Assembly: GCA_958496175.1 (NCBI GenBank)
Contig: OY292278.1
Span: forward strand, 44,702,001-44,766,000
Source: Sisyra terminalis
Lineage: Eukaryota > Arthropoda > Insecta > Neuroptera > Sisyridae
Length of the DNA: 64,000 nucleotides
Direction of reading: 5' to 3'
Numbering within the stretch: position 1 is the first letter of the stretch; each line of letters starts with the position of its first letter. Under the pieces are notes generated by a model. It did no database searches. It was not told where the DNA came from and worked only from the letters and a program-made list of their open reading frames with translations. Shown here piece by piece: positions 24,060 through 36,660 of this stretch. The position numbers were made by a program, and so were the translations under genes.

Positions 24060-25490
24060 GGAAATTAAAATAGGAATTGTAGGGTCTTTTTTCCATATTT
24101 CAAAAAAATAAAATATGGTTTTCAAAACTGTAATTGTAGAAAATTATCAGCTCCTTCAAAAAAAGGGGCGAAATTGAAACTATAATTACAAAATTGGGTT
24201 GGAAATAATGAAACTTTTGGAGATATTGTCTAAGTCAAATTTCAAGGTAAAGAGTTGTTTAAAGGAATAGATTCCAACAGTTTGAGAATCACTGAGTAAA
24301 AAATATGACATAATTTAATACAAAAACGTGGACACTAACTTTTCCAATACATAATTCTATGATTTGAAAGCTTTTTTTATGGAAATCAAAGGACGAAAAT
24401 TTATTTTACTTACTAAAGAAAATTGCAATTTTCAATTAAGTAGAAATCAAAGTATTTATTGTAAATAATAACTAGTGAGAAACCAAAGGAAAACACTGTA
24501 TAAAGGTAGACACTTGCGATTATAGTAAGGGAAACAGAAAATTTTCCTCAATCGTTTTGTGTAACAATAATTGAATAATCTCTATATAGGTTTTTGATAA
24601 ATTTTTCGAGAAAAAAAAATCCTTTCTAACGGACACTCCTGACTTGAACGAATGCTCATACTTTTAGTGTAGAAAATTCGGAGATTCTATTGATCCCAAA
24701 TGAAAAGAAATTCCTCCGAATAGTACCTCAAATTATTTAGATGTGAAAGAAAAAACGAAATGTACCTTCGCGTATTATATTTATATGTGTAATTATTATT
24801 AATATAATTGTAGTTTAGATAGTAAGATAATTGTAGTTATATGTAAGTTTGGATGACGATAAAATTTTCTTTTGATATCTCTTATTTCTATTAATAAACT
24901 ATTTTTTTTGGCTACAAGTTCAAAACAATGCCTCGAAAATAAATTGCAATAAATTGCTACGTTTAAAGTTTTATTGTGACTAATTTTCTTATTTATATCT
25001 CCGAAATTTGCTCCAAATCTTTGCATTAAATTCTTTTCATTTTTTTTGTATGCAAATCTCGACGTTCAATTTCATAACCAATGGTTAATTTCCATTTTAT
25101 CTTACAAAATTTAAACAGCTTATTAAATATCGACAAAATATTCTTTTTTTTATGAAGAATTGAAAATTTTATCTTCATCTTAGTGTTAAGAAAAAATCAA
25201 TCAAATGATTGAAATGTCTCGAGCCAAAACCAGTCAAAACGTAGATGAAAAATAATAAGAAAATGCCAACGGCATTTTCTTTTATTTAATTACTATAAGA
25301 GGTAGAATAAGTGTAAATATTTATGTAATACAATTATTTTTTCTTGATTATTCTATAATCTTCCACCCCATAAAATTTCATACAATTCATAGTGGAAATA
25401 GCTATCGATAGTTGATAAATTTAGACACCAATTGGCCAAAAAAATTATGATTTGTGAACTAATTATTGCTAATTCTAACAACTTTTTGAT
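24060..25490. other. AT-rich intergenic, nothing seen
   Basis: No gene or repeat family recognised. A small perfect hairpin (AAGAAAATGCC / GGCATTTTCTT, loop AAC) lies at 25257-25281. Confidence 0.5.
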
Positions 25491-25496
25491 CCTTAA

Positions 25497-26215
25497 AGGT
25501 GGACCACCGTCAGAAAAAAAAAATCGATTTTTTTTTTCATAAATGTCTTCTTATAACATTCAAGAATAACGTGTTAAAAGGATTGGAATAGCTGACTAAT
25601 GTATTTTCACTGGTAAAAATTGAATAAATAGATAATAACATAAAAAAATATCTTAAAAAAAACTTTAAATGCGTTTTTCTCGAAATTAACTTTTTAAAAC
25701 TGGGAAACAAGATTTCTCAGAAACAATCCGACAGATTGGCTTGAAACTGGAGAGTGTTATAGTTCAACACATCCTCTTGGTACTGAACCTCTAAAATTGG
25801 CCAAACCTCCCCCCCCTCAAAGTGGGAGAGTGGAAAAGGTCCAAAAAAAGGTCGTTTTTTTAACTTTTTTTTCAAAGTTGCGCCATTTTGTGAATTTTCA
25901 ACTTTTTTCGGATTTTTGAAGTTCAGTACCAAGAAGACGCATTACCAAACCCTACATTCTTTGAAAAATCATGATTCAACTTCCGGTTTCCGAGAAAACT
26001 TGTCTCCCGTTTGCCTCCTCATTTTTGAGGACCCTTTTTCAAAGCACTGTAAAAGGGGGAGGCGGGGACATATCGGAGCAAATAAAATTTAAAAAAATAG
26101 TTAAAAACTTCAACTTTTACATGTAGAAGACCGTTTTTTAATATCTTTAAAAAACAAAATATGGCAGCAGTTTTAAAAAAGTCATTTTTTTTTACGTTCT
26201 GACGGTGATCCATCC
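25497..26215. mobile_element. 719-bp MITE with TTAA target site
   Basis: Imperfect terminal inverted repeats AGGTGGACCACCGTCAG (left) and GGATGGATCACCGTCAG (right, complemented) are each flanked by TTAA (25493-25496 and 26216-26219). TTAA duplication is characteristic of piggyBac-type elements. There is no transposase frame, so it would be non-autonomous. Internal sequence includes a C-run CCTCCCCCCCCTC and two TTCAGTACCAAGA-type blocks in opposite orientation. Confidence 0.65.
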
Positions 26216-26219
26216 TTAA

Positions 26220-27770
26220 GTCATCTTTTTTGACGGTAGTTTACTATATTCAAATTTACCTGAATTATCAATGAATTAATCCTTAACTAATTTTGATAAA
26301 GCTGCATACTTTTATTTGTATTTTCGTCCTTATTTTTCTGACATTAAAATGCAAGTCTTATGCAATAAAAAAGCTTTAAAAAGCATTACAAAGGGAAACT
26401 ATGAAATATGGCAACTTTGGTTCATAGTTTCAAAGAATCATTGTTGGATAACAATTGGTCCCAATTTATTATTACTATAATACATAAAAGCTTTTAATGT
26501 CAATTGGTTAGTCAAATATATTTTCGATAGCTAAATTTGCATCAAAAGAAAAATTACTAACATTTTTTGAATAATGACAAAATTGATTAATGACTATTTT
26601 AAAATTTGATCTAGGAAAACTTTAATCTTAAAGAAAAGTTCAATGTTAAAATAAATATTTTTGATGATTTTTCATATTCATGAACGTTACTAGAAGTTTT
26701 GCCTAAGGATAGAAAGAAAAATTTTGTTCCTAAAACTATTTTTAGTCAATAAAAGTTTATTTAAAGAGCTATCCTATGGCTGAATTCATAGCTATATTTA
26801 TTTGTGGGTTTTAATATTAACACCCAATTAAAATAAGCAATTATAAGATAATATTAAAATAGTTTTTATACAATTACTTTGAACAGAAAAAAATAGAACA
26901 AAACTTGGAAATTAATTTAGAAAAAAAATTGAGGCTAAATTTGCGCCTAATTGTCAATAGAAATAGTTCGTAACAAAAATAGTTTCTACAGTATTCTATA
27001 ATAAGATTTAATATTTTAAATAAGACTTAAAAAAAATGGCTGATGATGTATTAGAACTATGACAAATTGATGCTCAAATTTTCATTGAAAATTTTATGAG
27101 CTTTACTTTAAGTATTATTAATCTTACAGTATAAGTAGAACTTATGTAGTGGTGAAAAATCCAAAATTTGTTTATACTAAAGAATATGTTTTTAAGAAAA
27201 AAAAATATAAATTATGAACTCCTAAATCATATAGAAATCTTAATATTGTAGGTATTTAGTGTAAGATTTCATTTATATTTTCCAACAAAAATCTAATGAT
27301 ACGCATGAAGCAATATTTATTATAGGAAAAAAATAATTTATTTAAGCCGTATAACAAATGTATAGTTGTGCTCTAGTCTAAATTTGTGATAATTTCATAG
27401 CGTCCTCTTAACAATAAATCTATTAATATTATAACAAAAAAAATAACATGAAATTGTAATTCAATATGTAATTTACTAGAACTTAACAAATGTATTGTTG
27501 ACACAATAAATTCTTTTAAAGTTCAATTAAAACAATAAATTGTTTCAATCCGTGCAAATGTAACAAACTTTCGTAGTTATAAGTAATTAAATTAAATAAT
27601 TATAATGGAAACAGAAATATTTGTATAAATTAAAGTCAATAAACTGAAAGTTTTTAAAAGTTTCAAAACTAGAAATTATTTCATTGTTAAAGGCTCTGAC
27701 GTAAATTCTTTGCTTTATAATTATAACTTTTTATTTTTAGAAGAAAACTTTTCTTTGAAAATTTGATATT
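26220..27770. other. AT-rich intergenic, nothing seen
   Basis: Among the most AT-rich parts of the window; no coding frame, RNA gene or repeat family recognised. Confidence 0.55.
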
Positions 27771-28009
27771 TTTTCCTCTTTTTGATTTCACGTAAACTAT
27801 CGATCGTTGGTTAACGATAGTTGACGATAACGTTTCAACGGCAACTTAAAAAAAACATTTTTGAGATTTGATGATTTGAAGCACAGCATGTGCGGGGGAA
27901 CGAATATTTTTGGTTTATATCGTAAAATTTTTTATTGAATTTTTTTAATTTTTCTGAAAAATCAATTATGGTTGACCCACGACTTTTAACTGACGATTTT
28001 TTTTTTATT

Positions 28010-29870
28010 TCATGAGCTATGCTGAGGATGATTCAACCAATAATATTCAGCTAAATTTCAGCGAAAAAAACCATCCCTTAATGCCATATTTTTCTGTTCA
28101 AAATAGTTCTTTTTGAAACTTTGAAATGGAATTGTGATCGTCCTGTTGCCCACAGGACTAAACTTTTTTCACAGTACTATTCACTTGAAGGCCTTGTATC
28201 AGAATTCATTGAGAAAACTAGGCATCATAATCAAATGTCAACTTCTTAAAATGGCCCAATTTCAGACGAAATTTGTCGTATAGATTTTCAACTCCTTAAT
28301 TTCCTGTTTCAATTCCTGGTTCGCTATCCTGTCAAAACAAAAAATTTTGCATTAGCTATGTTAAGGATGATTCAACTAATAATATTCAGCTAAATTTCAG
28401 CGAAAATAACCATCCCTTATATCCTTATATGTTAATGTTATAAAATATAAATTGTTGAAAATAGTCCTTTTTGAAACTTTGAAATGGTATTGAGAACGTC
28501 CTGTTACCCACAGGACTAAAATTTTTTCACATTACTATTGACTTGAAGGTCTTATTTTATAATCCGTTGAAAAACTATGCCTCATAATGAAATGTCCCCC
28601 ATTAAAATGGCCCAATTTCAGACGAAATTTGTCGCATAGATATTCAACTCCTTAACTTCCTGTTTTATATTCCCGGCACACTATCCCGTTAAAACAAAAT
28701 ATTTTACATGAGTAATGTTGAGGAGGATACAACCAATAATATTCAGCTTTATTTCAGCGAAAAGAGCCATTCCTTATATCCTGATTTTTCTGTGGAAAAT
28801 AGTCCTTTTTGAAACTTTGAAATAAAATTGTGAGCTTCCTGTTACCCACAGGACTAAAATTTTTGCACATTGCTATTCACTTTAAGGTCTTGTTTTATAA
28901 TCTGTTGAGAAAAGTATGCCTCATAATGAAAAGTGACCGCCCTTAAACAGGCCCAATTTCAAACGAAACTTGTCGCTTATATTTTCAACTCCTTAACTTT
29001 CCGTTTTAAATTCCCAGCACAATATCCTGTAAGAACCAAATATTTTGCTTAAGACATGATAAGAATGATTCAGCAAATAATATTCAACTTAATTTCAGCG
29101 AAAAAAACATCTCTTATATCCCTATTTTTCTATTGAAAATAGTCCTTTTTGAAACTTTGAAATGGAATTGTGAGTGTCCTGTAACCCAAAGGATTAAATT
29201 TTTTTCACGTTACTACTCACTTCAAGGTCTTGTTTCATAATTCGTTGACAAAACTAGGCCTCATAATGAAAAGTCACCCGCTTGAAATGGCCCAATTTCC
29301 GTCGAAATTTACCACATACATTTTCAACTCCTTAACTTCCCGTCTTAACTATCCAGCACACTATCCTGTTAGAACCAAATATTTCACGTGAGCTATGTTA
29401 AGAATGATTCAACCAATAATATTTAGCTAAATTTCAGCAAAAAAAAACATCCCTTATATCCTTAATTTTCTGTTGAAAATAGTCCTTTTTGAAACTTTGA
29501 AATGGAATTGAGAACGTCCTGTTACCCACAGGACTAAAATTTTTTCACATTACTATTCATTTAAAAGCCTTGTTTCATAATCTGTTGAGAAAACTAGGCC
29601 TCATAATGAAAAGTCATCTCCTTAAAATGGCCTATTTTCAGCCGAAATTTGTCGCATAGACTTTCAACTCTTTAACTTCCCGTTTTAAATTCCCGCCACA
29701 ATATCCCGATAAAACATAATATTTTGCTTAAGACATGATAAGGATGATTCAACCAATAATATTCAGCTTAATTTCAACGAAATTATCCTTCTCTTATATC
29801 CGTATTTTTCTGTTGAAAAAAGTCCTTTTTGAAACTTTTAAATGATATAACAATTGACCTTCTCCACATA
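28010..29870 (+). repeat. Tandem array, ~345-bp monomer (left arm)
   Basis: AGGATGATTCAACCAATAAT recurs near 28026, 28369, 28720, 29063, 29404 and 29743. Each monomer also has TTTTTGAAACTTTGAAATGG, CCCACAGGACTAAA and ATTCAACTCCTTAACTTCC. The left neighbour (27840-28005) is a diverged satellite piece. No coding capacity. Confidence 0.9.
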
Positions 29871-30982
29871 GGATAAGTTTTTTTCCCAACCTTATAAAAG
29901 ACTGGGCATCGTTTTTAAATTCATTGGAAAAAATAACCCTTATCAGGAAAAGCAATCCTGGTATTTTCCCTTTTTTTTATTTAAATGCTTAAGTTAGGCA
30001 ACCCATGATTCATTTAAGTTAAGGGGGAAGCGGATTGTGTTCCTCAGCCGACAAGTTAAAGTAACTAAAGGATGAGTGTTTTTAATAAAAGTAAATTATG
30101 TTTTTACAGACCTAAATTATATATAAGAACTTTGTTTGCCCCTTGAAGATAGTATCATTTTTTTGAAAATGAAAAAATTAGTAAGAACCATTACTTTAGA
30201 GACCTCTAAATATTATTCTAATTGAATTTTTCGCTACAGAAGAAGCTGACCGATGACAACAGAAAATTATTCATTGGATTTTAATTGTTCAACATTTTCA
30301 AATGGACGTTTGAGTAATAAATGTGGATCGTTCGAGAATCATCAATGAAATTCATCAAGGATATCATTTCTACAATTGTTACGATTGAATTTACTATAAC
30401 AATCAGTGGTGTAAATTGTGTTTTAATAAATCAGTGAACGTGAAGTGATTAAGTGATTAAAGTGATTAATTTATAAAATATCAGAAAAGTCAAAAGCCTT
30501 TTATTTACTTTGTATGTTAAAATTATAGTAACAATTGATACTTTTGCTTAAATTGTACATAAAGTATATATTGGATAAATTATATAAATTGGACATATTA
30601 TATTTTATATATTTTAATAAATTATATATTGTTAATATGCCAAAAACTCATATTGTATGATATTATAAATTTCATTAAAATTTCACAATTAATAAATTAA
30701 TTTTAGTAGATAACATTGTTTCAATTCGATTTACCCCACCTATCCTCTTGTATATTATATTTCAGAGGTTATTTTTACAGTTTGAGTAATGAGATGAGTT
30801 AAATTAATACAACGATAAGGTAGGTACGTTAGGTTGGTAGGTATCGTTAGCTTATTCGATATAGAATATATAGTGCGAATATGATCGGGAAATTCTAATT
30901 AATTCGATCGAAAAATATTTTTAATTTTCTCCAAATCTCACAAGAATTGTTTATATATGAGTTTTAACGTCATTTACATATA

Positions 30983-31060
30983 TCATCTGATAGCCGAGTC
31001 GCTAAGGTCGCCGCCGCCGCCGTTGCCATGCCGAGATCCCAGGTTCGCATCCCGATTGGT
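30983..31060 (+). ncRNA. tRNA-like head of composite repeat (left arm)
   Basis: An A-box-like TAGCCGAGTCG (30991-31001) followed by CTAAGGTCGCC, and a B-box GGTTCGCATCC (31042-31052). The GCCGAGT...TAAGG pattern resembles Ser/Leu tRNAs. A GCC-GCC-GCC-GCC run lies where the anticodon arm should be, and no acceptor stem is evident, so a functional tRNA is unlikely. Confidence 0.5.
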
Positions 31061-32068
31061 CCAGGATTTTTATAATTTCTAATAATTGATTTCTATTCCT
31101 TACAGCTTCTAATATCACTAATTAACATTCATAATTGTTTCCAGACATTGTATCATCGAAATATTCGATCGAGAAGTTCCAGCCTTTCGGGGTTGGAAAT
31201 GATCGATCGTTCGATGCATTATATTTTTCTTTTTATTTTTGCTCATTGGTTTTGTGACGTCACTCAATTTGGCGCGATTTTTTTTTTAGAAAAATAGGGG
31301 GAGGATCACGAATTTTCGAATTTAGCGAAATAGGATTTCGGGAATGGTTTAGTTACGCTGCGGGATACTTAAAAATCATATCCTTAAATTGAATTTTTCA
31401 TTTTTTTGGAGGAAATTTTTCGAGCAAAATCCAAAAAAATCTGTAAAATCGGCCAAAATTGACACTTTGTTGCACTTTTTTCAACTTTAACGTCAATTTC
31501 TGCGAAAACTATCGATCGTAGGTTAACGATCGATAGCTTATTCGATAGCGCTGGAATTACTCTATCGATGGTGTAAATATGGTCCCGGAAAAGCTTAAGG
31601 GGAAAAACTTTTTTTTTCAAGCTGTCAGAAATTTCATTTCGTCGACCCGATGCACGTCGATTTTAATAAAAAAAATTTCGAATAATTTTTATTCGAATTT
31701 TCCAATGAAATTCACACCATAGCTGCATTACGTTACGATAAAAGCATAATCGAATAGAATCTCAACTTTTCGATGTCGTTAATGATTTTTTCGATATTTA
31801 AAATTCATCTTTTGTGCAAGGTAATGCTATTTAAATAAAAATTTGTTTTGTTAGAAAAAGGATTAAGGACCCTAAAATGTGACAATTTTATTTTTCAAAT
31901 TTTCCAAACGCCACATAAAGAACCTATGGTATACATATTTCCGGAAAATTTCAAGAAAATCTCAAGGTCAAATTTGTTCACCAAATCGATTTTCGTGGAA
32001 TTTTCCGGAAAAATTTAAACCATAGGTTCTCCATGTTAAGATCGGAAAAGAAGTCAAAGCACATTGCA
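31061..32068 (+). repeat. Composite repeat body, left-arm copy
   Basis: Downstream of the tRNA-like head come blocks GAGAAGTTCCAGCCTTTCGG, TGTGACGTCACTCAATTTGG, CTATCGATCGTAGGTTAACG and GACCCGATGCACGTCGATTT, and a self-complementary pair around 31940-32030 (ACCTATGGT...ACCATAGGT). The same order occurs inverted in the right arm and, diverged, in the centre, so this is a ~1.1 kb repeat family with a Pol III-like head and no coding frame. Confidence 0.7.
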
Positions 32069-32129
32069 TAGTTTTAATGTCCTTGATCCCTTTTGTACCA
32101 TAAAACATAAATGTATTCAAATAAAGTTA

Positions 32130-32968
32130 CGTCACAATATTTTAATCTTTAATATCGAAAAAAACGATTAAGCGGATCGAAAAGTGGAGATTTTTAGGTA
32201 TAGTGGCATTGTGTAGCTATGGTGCCAATTTCATCGGAAAATTCGAATAAAAAATATTCGAATTTATTTTTATAAAATCGACGTGCATCGGGTCGTCGAA
32301 ATGAAATTTTTGAATAGGTAAAAAAAAAAGTTTTTCCCCTTACGCTTTTCCGGGACCAAATTTACACCATCGATAGAGTAATTCAAGCGCTATCGAATAA
32401 GCTAACTATCGAAAACCTTCGATCGTTAGTTTTCGCTCAAATTGACGTTAAAGTTGAAAAAAGTGCAAAAAAGTGTCACTTTTGGTCACTTTTTCAGATT
32501 TTTTCGGATTTTGCCCGAAAAATTACCTCCAAAAAAAAGAAAAATTCAAAAAAAGGATATGATTTTTAGGCTTCCCGCATCATCCTTATGCCATACCCCA
32601 AATCCTATTTTACTAAAATCGAAAATTCGATATCCTCCCCCTCATTTTTTCGGGAATGACGTCATTTGATGACGTCACTGAGTGACGTCACATATTCGGG
32701 ATCAAAAAAATAAAAAAAATTATGACTCATCGATCGATCGATCGATCCATTTCCAACCCCGAAAGGCTGAAACTTCTCGATCGAATATTTCGTCCTTACA
32801 ATCACTGGAAACAAGGATTAATGTTATTACATGATATTATATGCTGTAAGGAATAATTATTAATTATAATATTTGAAAAAAAACCTGGGTCCTGGTCCAT
32901 CCGGGAATCGAACTCGCGATCTTCCGCTCGAGAGGTGGCGCTTATATCCACTTGGCCACATGAGTTAT
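32130..32968 (-). repeat. Composite repeat, diverged central copy
   Basis: It lies in the orientation of the right arm and is clearly more diverged from the arms than they are from each other. Its tRNA-like head is at its right end (minus strand): B box complement at 32903-32915, A box complement CCACTTGGCCA at 32948-32958. Of the three heads this one looks most like a tRNA (TGGCCAAGTGG...GCGAGTTCGATTCCC). It has a TGACGTCA-rich stretch (32650-32695) and an ATCG simple repeat (about 32728-32750). Confidence 0.7.
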
Positions 32969-33158
32969 ATCTATTGTTCGTTAAAACTCATATTTAAACA
33001 ATTCTTAATCAATCGAGACTTTAAAATTTTTTCGTTCGAAATAATTTGAAGTTCCCAAAATTATTCATAACTGAAATTCTTGCGAATTATAAAAGACGAT
33101 AAATCAAAAAACATGGAAACTGTAGAAGCATTGATTAATAATTCGTTTGATTTGCATG

Positions 33159-34160
33159 ATGCAATGTGCTTTGACTTCTTTTCCGATCTTAACATGGAGA
33201 ACCTATGGTTTAAATTTTTCCGGAAAATTCCACGAAAATCGATTTGGTGAACAAATTTGACCTTGAGATTTTCTTGAAATTTTCCGGAAATATGTATACC
33301 ATAGGTTCTTTATGTGGCGTTTGGAAAATTTGAAAAATAAAATTGTCACATTTTAGGGTCCTTAATCCTTTTTCTAACAAAACAAATTTTTATTTAAATA
33401 GCATTACCTTGCACAAAAGATGAATTTTAAATATCGAAAAAATCATTAACGACATCGAAAAGTTGAGATTCTATTCGATTATGCTTTTATCGTAACGTAA
33501 TGCAGCTATGGTGTGAATTTCATTGGAAAATTCGAATAAAAATTATTCGAAATTTTTTTTATTAAAATCGACGTGCATCGGGTCGACGAAATGAAATTTC
33601 TGACAGCTAGAAAAAAAAAGTTTTTCCCCTTAAGCTTTTCCGGGACCATATTTACACCATCGATAGAGTAATTCAAGCGCTATCGAATAAGCTATCGATC
33701 GTTAACCTACGATCGATAGTTTTCGCAGAAATTGACGTTAAAGTTGAAAAAAGTGCAAAAAAGTGTCAATTTTGGCCGATTTTACAGATTTTTTTGGATT
33801 TTGCTCGAAAAATTTCCTCCAAAAAAATGAAAAATTCAATTTAAGGATATGATTTTTAAGCATCCCGCAGCGTAACTAAACCATTCCCGAAATCCTATTT
33901 CGCTAAATTCGAAAATTCGTGGTCCTCCCCCTCATTTTTCGAAAAAAAAATCGCGCCAAATTGAGTGACGTCACAAAACCAATAAGCAAAAATAAAATGA
34001 AAAATATAATGCATCGATCGATCGATCATTTCCAACCCCGAAAGGCTGGAACTTCTCGATCGAATATTTCTATGATACAATGTCTGGAAACAATTATGAA
34101 TGTTAATTAGTGATATTAGAAGCTGTAAGGAATAGAAATCAATTATTAGAAATTATAAAA
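33159..34160 (-). repeat. Composite repeat body, right-arm copy
   Basis: Reverse complement of 31061-32068 with few differences, including the ACCTATGGT pair, the GATGCACGTCGATTTT block and the CAGCCTTTCGGGGTTGGAAA block. Open frames of 60-78 codons here and in the left copy are repeat-borne. Confidence 0.8.
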
Positions 34161-34164
34161 ATCC

Positions 34165-34247
34165 TGGACCAATCGGGATGCGAACCTGGGACCTCGGCAT
34201 GGCAACGGCTGCGGCGGCGACCTTAGCGACTCGGCTATCAGATGATA
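34165..34247 (-). ncRNA. tRNA-like head of composite repeat (right arm)
   Basis: Complement of the left-arm head: B box at 34176-34186, A box at 34227-34237. It differs by one base in the GCC run (GGCTGCGGCGGCGACC). Confidence 0.5.
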
Positions 34248-35149
34248 TATGTAAATGACGTTAAAACTCATATATAAAAAATTCTTATGAGATTTGGAGA
34301 AAATTGAAAATATTTTTCGATCGAATTAATTAGAATTTCCCGATCATATTCGAACTATATATTCTATATCGAATAAGCTAACGATACCTACCAAAATAAC
34401 GTACCTACCTTATCGTTTTATTAATTTAACTCATCTCATTACTCAAACTGTAAAAAAAGCTCTGAAATATAATATTCAAGAGGATAGGTGGGGTAAATCG
34501 AATTGAAACAATGTAATCTACTAAAATTAATTTATTAATTCTAAAATATCAATGAAATTTATAATATCATACAATATGAGTTTTTGACATATTAACAAAT
34601 TATTATTTCTTAAAATTTATAAAAGATAACATGTACAAATTATATAATTTATACAATCTATATACAATATATACTTTATGAATGATTTAAGCAATAGTAT
34701 CGATTGTTACAATCATTTTAACATACAAAGTAAATAAAAGGCTTTTGACTTTTTTGATATTTTATAAATTAATTAATTTAGAGGGCTCAAAAGTAATGAT
34801 ACTTAGTAATCTTTTCACTCCCCAAAAATAATACTATCTTCAAGGCGAAAATAAAGTCCTTATACTTAATTTGGGTCTCTAAAAACATAATTTACTATTA
34901 TTAAAAAATCTCTTCCTTTAGTTACATTAACTTGTCGACTGAGGAACACAATCCGCTACCCCTTAACTTAAATGAAGCATTGGTTGCCTAATTTCAGCAT
35001 TTAGATGAAAAAAAAGGAAAATACCAAGATTGCTTTTCCTGATATGGGTTATTTTTTCCATTGAATTAAAAAACGATTCCCAGTCTTGTATAAAGTGGGG
35101 AAAAAGAGTTATCCTATGTGCAAAAAGACAATTGTAATATCATTTAAAA

Positions 35150-36245
35150 GTTTCAAAAAGGACTATTTTCAACCGAAAAATACGGATATAAGGGATGGAA
35201 AATTTCGTTGAAATTAAGCTGAATATTATTGGTTGAATCATCCTTATTATGTCTTATGCATAATATTAGGTTTTCACGGGGTATTGTGCTGGGAATTTAA
35301 AACGGGAAATTAAGGAGTTGAAAATCTAAGTGACCTGTTTCGTTTGAAATTGGGCCATTTTAAGGGGGTGACTTTTCATTATGAGCCCTACTTTTCTCAA
35401 CGGATTATAAAACAAGGCCCTCAAATGAATAGTAATGTGAAAAAATTTTAGTCCTGTGGGTAACAGGATGCTCACAATTCCATTTCAAAGTTTCAAAAAG
35501 GACTATTTTCAACACAAATTTAAGGATATAAGGGATGGTTAATTTCGCTGAAATTAATCTGAATTTTATTGGTTGAATCATCCTTATCATGTCTTAAGCA
35601 TAATATTAGGTTTTAAAGAGAAAATATGCCAGTAAAACGGGAAGTTAAGGAGTTGAAAGTCTATGTGCCAAATTTCGAGGCACATTATGAGGCATACTTT
35701 TCTCAACGGATTATGAAACAAGGCCTTCAAGTGAATAGTAATGTGAAAATTTTTTAGGCCTGTGGGTAAAAGGAGGCCCACAATTCCCTTTCAAAGTTTC
35801 AAAAAGGACTATTATCAACAGAAAAATATGGATATAAAGGATGAATTATTTCGTTGAAATTAAGCTGCATATTATTGGTTGAATTATCCTTCACTTAGCT
35901 CATGCACCATATTTGGTTTTAACGGGAAAATACGCCAGGAATTTAAAACGGGAAGTTAAGAAGTTGAAAATCTATGCGACAAATTTCGTCCGAAATTGGG
36001 CCATTTTAAGAGGGTGACATTTCATTATGAGGCCTATTTTTCTAAACGGATTATGAAACAAGGCCTTTAAATGAATAGTAATGTGAAAACATTTTAGTCC
36101 TGTGGGTAACAGGAGGCTCACAATTCTATTTCAAAGTTTCAAAAAGGATTGTTTTCTACAGAAATATAAGGATATAAGGGATGGTTTTTTTCACTGAAAT
36201 TAAGCTGAAGATTATTGGTTGAATCGTCCTTAGCATAGCTCATGA
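35150..36245 (-). repeat. Tandem array, ~345-bp monomer (right arm)
   Basis: The complement of the left-arm monomer recurs with ATTGGTTGAAT(C/T)(A/G)TCCTT near 35230, 35570, 35876 and 36214, about three units. One spacing is shorter (~306 bp), so units differ in length. Confidence 0.88.
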
Positions 36246-36660
36246 AATAAAAAAAAATCGTCAAAAAAAAAACCGTGGATTAACCATCGTTGATTTATCA
36301 CGAAATAGTCAAACTTTGAAATCATTTTTTACAATGCCAATCAAAAATATACGTTCCCCTGTTCATGCTAAGTAATTTTTTCCGAAAACAAAGCCCGTTT
36401 TAGGGGTGAAATCGATCGTCAAATTGCCAGAAATCGGCTCCACTTTCAAGTGCTTGTAATGGCGTTGAATAAGGCAATAAATTTCCAACAAAACACACAT
36501 ACATTTTTTCGGATTTTAGCCGAAAAATTTCTCCAAAAAATGATAATTTCAACTGTAGGATTTGGTTTTTAGGCTTATCGTTGCCTAAGTAAGCCATTCC
36601 CTAAATCCTATTTAATTAAAATCGAATATTTGAATGACTTACCACCCTCCAATTTTTCAA
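36246..36660 (+). repeat. Satellite piece and partial composite repeat
   Basis: 36246-36420 matches the 187-bp satellite (AAACCGTGGATTAACCATCG, then CAATGCCAATCAAAAATATACG). 36480-36660 resembles the central composite copy (TTTTTCGGATTTT then CCGAAAAATTTCTCCAAAAA, and AGGCTTATCGTTGCC), in the same orientation as the right arm. Confidence 0.65.

Larger units (their letters stand above)
27780..36430. repeat. ~8.6 kb palindrome
   Basis: Left arm about 27780-32068, right arm 33159-36430, centre about 32620. The innermost 1.35 kb of each arm (30720-32068 against 33159-34510) matches at roughly 95%. Outwards follow matching mixed sequence, then inverted tandem repeats, then a piece of the 187-bp satellite at each end. 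Two length differences: the left tandem array has about five units against about three on the right, and the left arm alone has ~240 bp at about 30225-30465. The 1.1 kb centre holds a third, diverged copy of the composite repeat. An inverted segmental duplication explains this better than a single transposon. Confidence 0.85.

Noticed and set aside
17269..34247. Four tRNA-like sequences as working tRNA genes
   Set aside because: A and B boxes are present, but acceptor stems do not form and the anticodon arms are disrupted. Three of them are parts of a repeat, so I list them only as tRNA-like.
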